Positions 16,951-25,415 of a DNA stretch of 64,000 nucleotides are shown in pieces. The number at the start of each line of letters is the position of its first letter. The stretch's first letter is position 1. This DNA comes from Crenobacter cavernae (lineage in GTDB: Bacteria > Pseudomonadota > Gammaproteobacteria > Burkholderiales > Chromobacteriaceae): NCBI RefSeq assembly GCF_003355495.1, contig NZ_CP031337.1, positions 1,493,001-1,557,000 of the forward strand, read 5' to 3'. The translations under genes were made by a program, and so were the position numbers. The notes under the pieces are model-generated. The model was given only the letters and a program-made list of their open reading frames with translations. It ran no database searches and had not been told where the DNA came from.

Positions 16951-16990
16951 AAAGCTCGGCCAACCTTCAGGGGGTTGGCCGAGCTTTTTT
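16951..16990. terminator. Motif-pair terminator, two exact 12-mers (16954-16965, 16973-16984)
   Basis: AAAGCTCGGCCAACC, loop TTCAGG, GGTTGGCCGAGCTTTTTT. It serves the convergent ends of ybaK (+) and the Bcr/CflA exporter (-), ending nine bases from the latter's stop. Confidence 0.9.
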
Positions 16991-16998
16991 CGTTCCTG

Positions 16999-18204
16999 CT
17001 ATTTGTTGATCCGCGCGAGCCGGCGCCGGAACAGCGTGCGCATCGTGAAGCCGACGACGAGGAAGGCGAACATCGCTGCCGCCAGCGTCGCCGGGCTGCC
17101 CCACACCAAGGGCGAGATCACGCCGGCGGTGAGGCTGGACAGCATCGTCTGCGTGAAGCCCTGCATCGACGATACCGTGCCCCTGAGGTGAGGCATCTGG
17201 TCCATCAGCGTCAGCGTGATCGTCGGCGCGACCACCGACATGCCGACCGTGTACAGCGCCAGCGGCAAGACGCTCCACGGCAGCATCGCCGGGAAGAACA
17301 GGTGGTAGGCAAGGTTGGCCGAGGCCGCGGCGAACATCAGCGTGTAGCCGAAGGTGACCATCTCCCTCGCGCTGCGCCGCCCGGCGAGCCGGCCCGACAG
17401 GTAGGCGCCGAACATCATCCCGCCGACCGCCGGGCCGAACATCCACAAAAAGGCCTGCGGCGACAGCTCAAGGTGCTGCATCAGGAACACCGGCGCCGAC
17501 GGGATGTAGAGGAAGAAGCCGGCAAAGTTGAACGACACCGCCAGCGCCAGCAGGTCGAACTCGGGTTTCTTCAGCACCTGCCAGTAGTTCGACAGCAAGG
17601 TCTTCGCGGCGAGCTTGTGGCGCGCCGGCGGCGGCAGCGTCTCGGGCAGCGCCGCGAGGCTCGCGACGAACAGCGCGGCGCCGATCAGCGCCATGAACAC
17701 GAAGATCGAATGCCAGCCGAACGCGCCGAACAGCCAGCCGCCGACCACCGGCGCGATCGCCGGCGACAGCGAGAACAGCATCGTCACCTGCGACATCAGT
17801 TTTTGCGCTTCGGCGCCTTCGAGCCGGTCGCGGATGATCGCGCGTCCGACGATCAGGCCGGCGCCGCCGCAGATGCCCTGCAGCGCGCGGAAGATCAAGA
17901 GCGCGGTCAGATCGGTAGACAGCGCACAGCCGATCGAAGCGAGCGCGAACAGAAAGGTCGTCACCAGCACCACCGGCCGGCGGCCGACCGCGTCGGAGAT
18001 CGCTCCGTGCCACAGCATCATCAGCCCATAGAAGAACAGATAGACGGTCAGCGCCTGCTGGATGGCGACCGGGCTGGCGGCGAGGCTGTCGCCGATCGCG
18101 CGCATCGCCGGCAGGAAGGTGTCGATCGAGAACGGGCCGAGCGTCGAGAGCGCGGCGAGCAGCATGGCGAGGCGGAAGTGCTGCCGTTGGAAATCAGAAG
18201 TCAT
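16999..18204 (-). CDS. Bcr/CflA family drug-resistance MFS exporter
   Basis: 401 residues, 12 predicted helices. Family signature regions include the start LSTLGPFSIDTFLPAMRAIG, the loop AISDAVGRRPVVL (MFS motif A) and RALQGICGGAGLIVGRAIIRD (drug:H+ antiporter-1 motif C-like region). Likely exports small toxic compounds; substrate is not predictable. A near copy of the 12-mer (GGTTGGCCGAGG, 17313-17324) lies in the coding sequence. It is a single-gene unit. Confidence 0.88.
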   Translation of the reverse strand: MTSDFQRQHFRLAMLLAALSTLGPFSIDTFLPAMRAIGDSLAASPVAIQQALTVYLFFYGLMMLWHGAISDAVGRRPVVLVTTFLFALASIGCALSTDLTALLIFRALQGICGGAGLIVGRAIIRDRLEGAEAQKLMSQVTMLFSLSPAIAPVVGGWLFGAFGWHSIFVFMALIGAALFVASLAALPETLPPPARHKLAAKTLLSNYWQVLKKPEFDLLALAVSFNFAGFFLYIPSAPVFLMQHLELSPQAFLWMFGPAVGGMMFGAYLSGRLAGRRSAREMVTFGYTLMFAAASANLAYHLFFPAMLPWSVLPLALYTVGMSVVAPTITLTLMDQMPHLRGTVSSMQGFTQTMLSSLTAGVISPLVWGSPATLAAAMFAFLVVGFTMRTLFRRRLARINK

Positions 18205-18275
18205 GGCGGTCCGGATGGTGAATCGGCGAATTAGTTTAGTGGTTGACTAATTGCCTAGGCAAACGCGCGTGGCCG

Positions 18276-18308
18276 AAACGGGAAAGGGCCGCGCGAGGCG
18301 GCCCGTTT
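18276..18308 (-). terminator. Probable terminator of pilY1
   Basis: Nested stem on the minus strand: AAACGGG/CCCGTTT outside, GGGCCGC/GCGGCCC inside, about 20 bases past the pilY1 stop. The downstream T run is short. Confidence 0.5.
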
Positions 18309-18325
18309 GCAGGCGCTAGATAGGA

Positions 18326-21217
18326 TCAGAACAACTCGCGCCACGATAGCCGCATGCCCTGCGCGGCGGCGGGCGGCGCGACCAGCATCAGGTCGCCGAC
18401 CGAGGTGTCGCTCGCTGAGCCGGCGAAGGTCAGGCGCAGACCGAGTCGTCCCGGATTGATGCTGGTGTAGAGGTTCGCGCGGTTGTTGATCTGGCCGTCC
18501 TGCGAGCGGTACGGCTGCCAGCTGACCGGCTTCGCGCTGCTGCCTAGGAAGGTCAGCTCGGTCGGCATGGCGAGCCCGGCCTGCACGCCGCTTGCGACGT
18601 TGGTGTTCGGCTGGTCGCTGTACTGGACGCGGTCGAAGTCGGTGTACTTCTCGTCGCCGTCCAGGTCGAAGAGCGGAATGTCGCTGCGCGCGCCGCTGCC
18701 GGCGTCGAGCGCCATGATCCAGCCGTCGCCGGGCGGCGCGCACTTGCCGCCGGGCGAAACCGGGATCTGGGTCGAGAAGAACAGCTTGTCGCCTAGCAGC
18801 ATCGGGCTGTGCATGATGCGCTCGCCGTAAGTCGCCGGCAGTTCGAGGTGCCAGCCGCCGTCGCCGGGCTGGCTGGCCGCATTCTGGCTCACGCGGCGCA
18901 CCATGCGGCTTGCGCCGCCGGCCTCTGCCATCTCCTCGCGTTCTATGGTCTGCGCGACGAGCGTGGTCGAGCGTTCGGCGTAGCGGTATTCGCCGACCTG
19001 TCCGTTGTCGCGCAAGCCGTAGATGGCCTGTACCGCGAACGGCGCGGCCTTGTCGGCGTTGTACAGCAGCCGGCCGGTGCCGAAGATCACCGTGTGGCCG
19101 CTGCCGCCGGCGGCGATCACCGGCGCGCTCGTCACCGGCTGGCTCGCGCTGCCGTCCCAGAACAGCCGGCTAGTCCAGTTGGCCGGGGCGGTGGACAGGT
19201 CGAAGCGCCAGACGTCGCCCTTCAGGTCGCCGGCGTAGACGACGTCGGCGACGTCGTCGTTGTCGATGTCGAGCACCGCCGGCGCCGACAGGCCGTTGCC
19301 GCCGCTGGTATCGACCGTCAGCTCGCGGATCACGGCGCCGGTTGCAAGGTCGATCACGAACAGGCTGGCGACACCGCCGGCGCTGTCGTAGCCGTTGGCG
19401 ACGATGGCCGCCCAGGTGGTGGAGTCCCCGCTGCCGGTGTGGACCTTGGCGATGATCGGCCGGCCGAAGGTGTGGCCGAGGTGGCCGAAGCCCGCCGACT
19501 TGTCGGTCTTGTCCCACAGCACGACGTCGGACGCCTCCCAGGTGGCGTCGCCGGCAAGCAGGGTGAGCTTGAGTGCGAACAGCCCCTTGCCGCCCTGCGC
19601 GAGCGTGCCGACCAGGATCGAGTCGTCGCCGGCCTTTTCGATCGAAAGAGGCCCGTTCACGTAGTAGCGGTGCGGGTTGGAGAAGGTGCCGTAGTCGTTG
19701 CGCGCGAGATAGAGCGTGTTGAACAGCACCGCCGACGGGATGTAGCCGAGCACCTCGGTGTAGTCGGTGTCCCCCCCCCCGCGCTTGAACACGTGCAGCA
19801 TGCCGTCGTTGGCGCCGACCGCGACCAGCTGGCCGTCGTTGGCGGTCTCGGGGCGGCTGTCGATGATGTCGCCGAGTTGACGCTGATAACGGGTCGGCAG
19901 GCTGACCGCGATCCCCTTGGGCTCGCCGAACAGTTCGCCGAGCACGTCGCCGAGGCCGAGGTTGACGCCGATCAGCGGGTTCACTTCGTCGGACGCGGCG
20001 CCGACGAGGTTGGAGATGTCGTTGATCAGGCCCTTGTAGGTGGTGACGATGCGCCTGTCCTTCGGCGCGGGCAGCTTGGCCGGTACCGGATGCGCGAGGT
20101 CGATCTTGCCGGCTTCGGACACCGGGTAGACGTCGAGCCGGCCGGTCCACGCGCCGGACTGGTACGACGCCTGGAACACCGAGCGCGACATCGGGTGGGC
20201 CGACACCGGCGGCACCGAGATCGAGCCCTGGCCTGCCATTTCGCGCATCGCGTTGTCGTAGGCGGTGGACAGCTCGGCCAGGTTCTTCGCCCACTGGTAA
20301 CGGCCGCCGCCTTTCTGCGCCGTCGCTGCCAAGAGGGGCTGATCGGCGCCCAGCGCGATGGTGTTGGTCACCAGGTTCTGCCGCGGGAAATCGGCGGCGT
20401 CGAAAGATTGTCCGTCGCGGTCCGTTCCCCCCGTCATCAGGTCGCCCTGGTACGCGCGTTCGGCCAGATCGTCCAGTTTTGGCGGGTTGGGCAGGCCGGA
20501 CAGCAGCGTATCGTCGTTGAATGGGAAGCTGTCGTCCTTCGATGGCGTGTCGGAGGACACCAGTAGGACAAAGTTTTTCTGGCAGCGGTACAGAATCGGC
20601 GAGTCGTAGCGCGTGGAAGACGCGCCGAGCAGACCGCCGACCAGTCCCTCCACGGCGGAGCTGACGCTCTGCAACAAGGGGCTGGTCGGTTTGTTGTACA
20701 GCGACGGCTGGCCGCGGTAATAGCGAGTGAGTTCGGCGTACGACTCGGCGATCGGAAACCCCATCTGAACGCCGAGCGCCCCGCCGAGGGTGCCGGTCAG
20801 CGTGGTCGCCAACTTGCCGCTGAGCAGCTCGTTGACGCCGAACAAGGCGTCGCCGACCAGGCCGCGCTCTTCCGCTTCCAGATACAGGCGGCCGCCGCTA
20901 TTGCGCTTGTTGAGGGCTCCCTGGAGATCGAGCACCGTGCCGAGCAGGCTGGCGAGCGTCGGCTCTGGCAGCGAGTTGTCGTAAGACAGCAGCCCGAGCC
21001 GAACCGGATACTGCTTGCCCAGCAATTGCGTGGTCAGCTGTTGCACGTCCACCAGCAACGGTGCCTTATCCAGCATCGGCACCAGCATCACGTTCGGCGG
21101 GAGGGTCGCCGACGACAGCTGCAGCGGAACAGCCGGGTAGGGAGACGGCTCTGCCCGAGAGCTCAGGCAGGGCAGGAGCAGGGTGGCACAGGCGAGGCGG
21201 GCGACGACGGGCGACAT
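18326..21217 (-). CDS. pilY1: PilC/PilY1-type type IV pilus tip/assembly protein with internal poly-G tract
   Basis: 963 residues. PilC/PilY1 proteins are exported, cap the pilus tip, mediate adhesion and oppose retraction. The C-terminal beta-propeller is recognisable from about residue 460 (LVAVGANDGMLHVFKRGGGD, LGYIPSAVLFNTLY, then YYVNGPLSIEKAGDD); a calcium-loop signature DIDNDDVADVVYAGD lies near residues 651-665. The signal-peptide-like start (LACATLLLPCLSSRAEP) and AAGGAAG seven bases upstream support the ATG. The N-terminal third has LPPNVMLVPMLDKAPLL where other PilY1 proteins carry a DxSxS MIDAS, so metal binding there looks lost. Ten G on the coding strand (19771-19780) encode Gly480-482 in frame; a slip would truncate the propeller. 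Confidence 0.85.
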   Translation of the reverse strand: MSPVVARLACATLLLPCLSSRAEPSPYPAVPLQLSSATLPPNVMLVPMLDKAPLLVDVQQLTTQLLGKQYPVRLGLLSYDNSLPEPTLASLLGTVLDLQGALNKRNSGGRLYLEAEERGLVGDALFGVNELLSGKLATTLTGTLGGALGVQMGFPIAESYAELTRYYRGQPSLYNKPTSPLLQSVSSAVEGLVGGLLGASSTRYDSPILYRCQKNFVLLVSSDTPSKDDSFPFNDDTLLSGLPNPPKLDDLAERAYQGDLMTGGTDRDGQSFDAADFPRQNLVTNTIALGADQPLLAATAQKGGGRYQWAKNLAELSTAYDNAMREMAGQGSISVPPVSAHPMSRSVFQASYQSGAWTGRLDVYPVSEAGKIDLAHPVPAKLPAPKDRRIVTTYKGLINDISNLVGAASDEVNPLIGVNLGLGDVLGELFGEPKGIAVSLPTRYQRQLGDIIDSRPETANDGQLVAVGANDGMLHVFKRGGGDTDYTEVLGYIPSAVLFNTLYLARNDYGTFSNPHRYYVNGPLSIEKAGDDSILVGTLAQGGKGLFALKLTLLAGDATWEASDVVLWDKTDKSAGFGHLGHTFGRPIIAKVHTGSGDSTTWAAIVANGYDSAGGVASLFVIDLATGAVIRELTVDTSGGNGLSAPAVLDIDNDDVADVVYAGDLKGDVWRFDLSTAPANWTSRLFWDGSASQPVTSAPVIAAGGSGHTVIFGTGRLLYNADKAAPFAVQAIYGLRDNGQVGEYRYAERSTTLVAQTIEREEMAEAGGASRMVRRVSQNAASQPGDGGWHLELPATYGERIMHSPMLLGDKLFFSTQIPVSPGGKCAPPGDGWIMALDAGSGARSDIPLFDLDGDEKYTDFDRVQYSDQPNTNVASGVQAGLAMPTELTFLGSSAKPVSWQPYRSQDGQINNRANLYTSINPGRLGLRLTFAGSASDTSVGDLMLVAPPAAAQGMRLSWRELF
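19771..19780 (-). repeat. Ten-base homopolymer (poly-G on the pilY1 coding strand)
   Basis: C10 on the plus strand, i.e. G10 in pilY1, codons 480-483 (Gly-Gly-Gly-Asp). In frame here, so the gene is in an ON configuration. Tracts of this length are slippage-prone; pilC genes of Neisseria vary phase through poly-G runs. Confidence 0.9.
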
Positions 21218-21366
21218 GGCGGGCTTCCTTGTCTGGCGACGGGCGTCATGCCGGTCGCAAACCAGGCTGTGCTCTGTGCGCCGTCTGTGCAGCGTATCTC
21301 GGGGCGGTATAGCGGTCCCGGCGGCCGGCCTGTGTCAGGGATATAGGCAGGCCAACGGGGTGCGGC

Positions 21367-21386
21367 TATACGTAAAAATACGTATA
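21367..21386. promoter_or_regulatory. Operator-like perfect inverted repeat upstream of pilY1
   Basis: TATACGTA, spacer AAAA, TACGTATA: 8-bp perfect arms in an AT-rich island, 150-170 bases before the pilY1 start. It is a candidate regulator site; no factor is identified. Confidence 0.45.
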
Positions 21387-21458
21387 AGTCATGGCTTGAG
21401 AGGGGTTTTTTGTTACTGATAAAGCAGTTGCAGGCTTACAGCCGGGCTATTTTAAATA

Positions 21459-21482
21459 AAAAACCCGCCAATCGGCGGGCCT
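21459..21482 (-). terminator. Terminator of polA
   Basis: On the minus strand: GCCCGCCGATTGGCGGGTTTTTTATTTAAA, a G+C stem followed by T6, about 20 bases after the polA stop. Confidence 0.9.
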
Positions 21483-21501
21483 CGTTTTTTTCTGCGAGGG
21501 T

Positions 21502-24312
21502 TCAGTGCGCCGCTTCCCAGCTGTCGCCGGCGCCGACCTCGGCCAACAGCGGCACCTTCAGCTTTGCGACGCCGGCCATGATGGACGGCAGCGTTGCCTT
21601 CACCGTCGCCAGCTCGTCCTGCGGCACTTCGAGCACCAGTTCGTCGTGCACCTGCATGATCAGCTTCGTCTTCAGCCCCGACTCTTCCAGCCAGCGCTGC
21701 GTCGCGATCATCGCCAGCTTGATCAGGTCGGCCGCGGTGCCCTGCATCGGCGCGTTGATCGCCGCGCGCTCGGCGCCGGCGCGGCGCGCCTGATTGCTGG
21801 CCTTGATCTCGGTCAGGTACAGCCGGCGGCCGAACACCGTCTCGACGTAGCCCTGTTCGCGGGCGCGGGTGCGCGTCTCTTCCATATAACGCGCGACGCC
21901 CGGGTAGCGCATGAAGTAGCGGTCGATGAAGGCCTGCGCGGCGGAGCGCTCGATCTCGAGCTGGCTGGCGAGCCCGAACACGCCCATGCCGTAGATCAGA
22001 CCGAAGTTGATCGTCTTCGCGTAGCGGCGCTGTTCGCTCGTCACCGCGTCGAGACCGACGCCGAACACCTCGGACGCGGTCGCCTTGTGGACGTCCTCGC
22101 CGTCGCGGAACGCCGCCAGCAGGTTCTCGTCGCCCGACAGGTGCGCCATGATCCGCAGTTCGATCTGCGAGTAGTCGGCCGACACGATCGCGTGGTCTTT
22201 CGGAGCGACGAAGGCCTCGCGCACGCGGCGGCCCTCGGCGGTGCGCACCGGGATGTTCTGCAGGTTCGGGTCGGAGCTCGACAGCCGGCCGGTGATCGCC
22301 ACCGCCTGCGAATAGTTGGTGTGCACGCGGCCGGTGTCGGCGCGGATCAGCAGCGGCAATTTATCCGTGTAGGTCGACTTGAGTTTGGCGAGGCCGCGGT
22401 ATTCCAGAATACATTTGGGCAGCGGGTGGTCGAGCGCGAGCTTTTCCAGCACCGATTCGTCGGTCGAGTAACCGCCCGACGGCGTTTTCTTGACGCCCTT
22501 AGTGGCGATGCCGAGCCTGCCGAACAGGATCTCCTGCAACTGTTTCGGCGAGTTCAGGTTGAACGGCTGGCCGGCCAGCGCGTAAGCCTGCGCCTCGAGC
22601 GCCAGCATGGATTCGCCGAGCTGCCGGCTCTGCTCGGCCAACCTTTGCTTGTCGATCAAGACGCCGTTGCGCTCCATCGTGAAAAGCACCTCGGCGGTCG
22701 GCAGTTCGATGTCGCGGTAGACATTCAACAGCCTGCCATTCAGTTGAGACACGAGCGCCGCGTTCAGCCGCAGCGTGATGTCGGCGTCTTCGGCGGCGTA
22801 GGCGGTCGCGGTGTCGAGGTCGACGTCGGCGAAGCCGATCTGCTTGGCGCCCTTGCCGCACACGTCCTCGTACTTGATCGTCGTCTCGGAGAGATGCCGC
22901 TCGGCCAGGTCGTCCATATTGTGCGTCAGGTGGCTCTCTACCACGTAGGACGCTAGCAGGGTGTCGTCGGCGACGCCGGCGAGCGCGATGCCGTGGTTGG
23001 CGAACACGTGGCGGTCGTACTTCAGGTTCTGGCCGAGCTTTTTCTTGTCCGGGTTCTCGAGCCACGGCTTCAGTTTGGCGAGTGTCTTGTCGAAGTCGAG
23101 CTGGTCGGCGACGCCCGGCGCTTTGTGCGCCAGCGGCAGGTAAGCCGCCTCGCCCGGCGTGACGGCGAAGCTGATGCCGACCAGCCGCGCCGACATCTGG
23201 TCGAGGCTGTTGGTCTCGGTGTCGAGCGAGACGATAGACGCAGCGTCGAGTTTCGCCAGCCACGCGTCAAATTGCATCTCGGTCAGGATGGTCTCGTAGC
23301 GGCGTTCGACGCTGGTGTGTGCGGTATCGTCAGGGACGGTCGCGGCTTGGGGGGCGGCCGGTTCGGCGGCGCCGAACAGGTCAACGGTCGCGCCGCCGGC
23401 CTGCGCGGCTTCGGCCGGTGCCGGAGTGGTTAGGTTGGCCGAGCCCTTGGCGAGCCAGCCCTCGGCCTCTTTCAGCCAGCTCTTGAAGCCGTGTTCGCGG
23501 AACGCGTCGGCCAGGGCCTGCTCATCCTTCTCGCGGTGGCGCAGCGTGTCGAGGCCGTCGGGCAGGTCAGCTTGCAGATCGACGTCGCACTTGATCGTCA
23601 CGAGTTCGCGCGACAAGGGCAGGCGCGCCAATGCCTCGCGCAGCTTCTCGCCGACCACGCCCTTGATCTGATCCGCGTGCTCGATCACGCCGTCGAGGTC
23701 GCCGTACGCTTCCAGCCATTTGAGCGCGGTCTTCGGCCCGCATTTGTCGACGCCGGGCACGTTGTCGACCTTGTCGCCGATCAGCGTCAGGTAGTCGACG
23801 ATGAGCGTCGGCGGCACGCCGAACTTGCCGGCCACGCCCGCCTCGTCGAGGTTCTCGTCGGTCATCGTGTTGACCAGGCTGACGTTGGGCGTCACCAGCT
23901 GCGCCATGTCCTTGTCGCCGGTCGACACGATCACCTTGAAACCCTGTGCCTCGGCCGCGCGCGCGAGCGTGCCGATCACGTCGTCGGCCTCGACGCCTTC
24001 TACCGACAGCAAGGGCCAGCCGAGCGCCCTGACCAGCGCGTGCACCGGGGTGATCTGCTCGCGCAAGTCGTCGGGCATGCTCGGGCGTTGCGCCTTGTAT
24101 TCCGGGTACAATGCGTCGCGGAAGGTCTTGCCTTTTGCGTCGAATATGCAGGCGCTATAATCGAAGCGGACTTCCTTTTCGAGCCTCCTGAGCATATTGA
24201 CCATGCCGTACACCGCCCCGGTGGGGCGGCCGTCCGGCGAACGAAGATCCGGCATGGCGTGAAACGCGCGGTAGAGATAAGAAGAGCCGTCGATCAATAA
24301 CAATGTTTTCAT
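21502..24312 (-). CDS. polA: DNA polymerase I
   Basis: 936 residues with three domains: 5'-3' nuclease (residues 1 to about 290, KTLLLIDGSSYLYRAFHAMP, YLTLIGDKVDNVPGVDKCGPK), 3'-5' exonuclease (about 335-520, with the active SLDTETNSLDQ and later acidic residues kept) and polymerase (to the end, AIVSADYSQIELRIMAHLSG, INFGLIYGMGVFGL, MQVHDELVLEV). It repairs DNA and removes primers. Two exact 12-mers lie inside, one in the linker after the nuclease domain (GSANL, about residues 290-293), one at QRLAE near residue 557. The start codon is only 12 bases from that of the divergent LOG gene. Confidence 0.96.
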   Translation of the reverse strand: MKTLLLIDGSSYLYRAFHAMPDLRSPDGRPTGAVYGMVNMLRRLEKEVRFDYSACIFDAKGKTFRDALYPEYKAQRPSMPDDLREQITPVHALVRALGWPLLSVEGVEADDVIGTLARAAEAQGFKVIVSTGDKDMAQLVTPNVSLVNTMTDENLDEAGVAGKFGVPPTLIVDYLTLIGDKVDNVPGVDKCGPKTALKWLEAYGDLDGVIEHADQIKGVVGEKLREALARLPLSRELVTIKCDVDLQADLPDGLDTLRHREKDEQALADAFREHGFKSWLKEAEGWLAKGSANLTTPAPAEAAQAGGATVDLFGAAEPAAPQAATVPDDTAHTSVERRYETILTEMQFDAWLAKLDAASIVSLDTETNSLDQMSARLVGISFAVTPGEAAYLPLAHKAPGVADQLDFDKTLAKLKPWLENPDKKKLGQNLKYDRHVFANHGIALAGVADDTLLASYVVESHLTHNMDDLAERHLSETTIKYEDVCGKGAKQIGFADVDLDTATAYAAEDADITLRLNAALVSQLNGRLLNVYRDIELPTAEVLFTMERNGVLIDKQRLAEQSRQLGESMLALEAQAYALAGQPFNLNSPKQLQEILFGRLGIATKGVKKTPSGGYSTDESVLEKLALDHPLPKCILEYRGLAKLKSTYTDKLPLLIRADTGRVHTNYSQAVAITGRLSSSDPNLQNIPVRTAEGRRVREAFVAPKDHAIVSADYSQIELRIMAHLSGDENLLAAFRDGEDVHKATASEVFGVGLDAVTSEQRRYAKTINFGLIYGMGVFGLASQLEIERSAAQAFIDRYFMRYPGVARYMEETRTRAREQGYVETVFGRRLYLTEIKASNQARRAGAERAAINAPMQGTAADLIKLAMIATQRWLEESGLKTKLIMQVHDELVLEVPQDELATVKATLPSIMAGVAKLKVPLLAEVGAGDSWEAAH
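22632..22643 (-). repeat. Uptake-like 12-mer in polA (polymerase domain region)
   Basis: On the coding strand AGGTTGGCCGAGC reads Arg-Leu-Ala-Glu (polA residues about 557-560, in KQRLAEQSRQL). Confidence 0.8.
23433..23444 (+). repeat. Uptake-like 12-mer in polA linker
   Basis: Antisense to polA; coding strand reads GSANL between the 5' nuclease and the Klenow part. Confidence 0.8.
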
Positions 24313-24324
24313 GAGGCAGACGCT

Positions 24325-25053
24325 ATGAGCTTATTCGATAAGTTGCCGCAGGCGAGCGACCGGTACGCCACCATGCACCGCTTCCGCGCCCGCGAGGCGT
24401 GGCATGTGCTGAAGATCGTCTCGGAATTCGTGGAGTCGGCGGAAGAACTGCAGGGTATCACGCCCGCCGTCAGCATTTTCGGCAGCGCCCGCACCCCGCG
24501 TGACCACGCCTATTATAAGCTCACCGAAGAAATCGCCCGCCAACTGTCCGACTCGGGCTTCTCGGTGATTTCCGGCGGCGGCCCCGGCATCATGGAGGCG
24601 GCCAACCGCGGCGCCTTCCACGGCAAGAGCCCGTCGATCGGCCTGAACATCGTGCTGCCGCACGAGCAGAGCGGCAACGAATTCCAGGACCTGTCGCTGC
24701 GCTTCAACCACTTCTTCTCGCGCAAGGTGATGTTCGTCAAGCACGCGATCGCCTACGTCGTGATGCCGGGCGGTTTCGGCACCATGGACGAGATGTTCGA
24801 GGCGCTGACGCTGATCCAGACCGGCAAGGGTCGCAAGATCCCGATCATCCTGGTCGGCGCCGAGTTCTGGGGCGGGCTGGTCGCCTGGTTCCGCGAGCGC
24901 CTGGTCGGCGAAGGGATGGTTTCGTCGAACGACCTGAACCTGATCCAGCTGATCGACGAACCCGCCGCCATCGTCGAGGCGATCTTCCGCTACTACGAGA
25001 CCCGCGGTTTCGAAGCGTCGCCGGAAGAGCGCGAACAACTGCTCAATCTATAG
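24325..25053 (+). CDS. LOG-family Rossmann-fold protein (nucleotide phosphoribohydrolase-like)
   Basis: 242 residues, TIGR00730 type. Contains SGGGPGIMEAANRGA (residues 77-91) and PGGFGTMDEMFEALTL (about 151-166), the PGGxGTxxE signature of the Lonely Guy family that cleaves the base from nucleoside monophosphates. In bacteria the physiological substrate is uncertain. The ribosome binding site GAGG overlaps the divergent polA start codon. It heads a probable operon with the DUF2782 gene and thrB (15- and 11-base gaps). Confidence 0.85.
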   Translation: MSLFDKLPQASDRYATMHRFRAREAWHVLKIVSEFVESAEELQGITPAVSIFGSARTPRDHAYYKLTEEIARQLSDSGFSVISGGGPGIMEAANRGAFHGKSPSIGLNIVLPHEQSGNEFQDLSLRFNHFFSRKVMFVKHAIAYVVMPGGFGTMDEMFEALTLIQTGKGRKIPIILVGAEFWGGLVAWFRERLVGEGMVSSNDLNLIQLIDEPAAIVEAIFRYYETRGFEASPEEREQLLNL

Positions 25054-25068
25054 AATCGGAGCCGCGTC

Positions 25069-25404
25069 ATGCGTCGCTTATTGCTTATTGCCGTCATGGC
25101 CCTCGGCCTGCCGGCGCTCGGTCAGGCCGCCGAGCCTGCCCCCAAGACTGCCGTTCCGCCGCCGCCGCAGGTGGCCGACGACGGCAGCGCCGAACCCGAG
25201 CCCGAGGTGCGCATCATCCAGAAGGGCGAACAGAAGATCGAGGAGTACCGCGTCAACGGCAAGCTCTACATGGTCAAGGTCACGCCGGCGACCGGCGTGC
25301 CGTACTACCTGGTCGACGAAGACGGCACCGGCCAGATGCAGCGCAAGGAAATCGACCCGACCCGGCGTGTCGTGATTCCGCGCTGGGTATTGATGCGGTT
25401 CTGA
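25069..25404 (+). CDS. DUF2782 periplasmic protein
   Basis: 111 residues with a signal peptide (MRRLLLIAVMALGLPALGQAA), a proline-rich linker (KTAVPPPPQ), and the conserved core EVRIIQKGEQKIEEYRVNGK...VKVTPATGVPYYLVDEDG typical of DUF2782. Function is unknown. It is regularly found near polA and thrB in beta- and gammaproteobacteria, as here. Confidence 0.85.
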   Translation: MRRLLLIAVMALGLPALGQAAEPAPKTAVPPPPQVADDGSAEPEPEVRIIQKGEQKIEEYRVNGKLYMVKVTPATGVPYYLVDEDGTGQMQRKEIDPTRRVVIPRWVLMRF

Positions 25405-25415
25405 AGGGACATTTG

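Noticed and set aside
18326..21217. C10/G10 tract as a sequencing error that breaks the gene
   Set aside because: The reading frame continues correctly across the tract, so no frameshift is needed to explain the protein; length error remains possible but is not implied.
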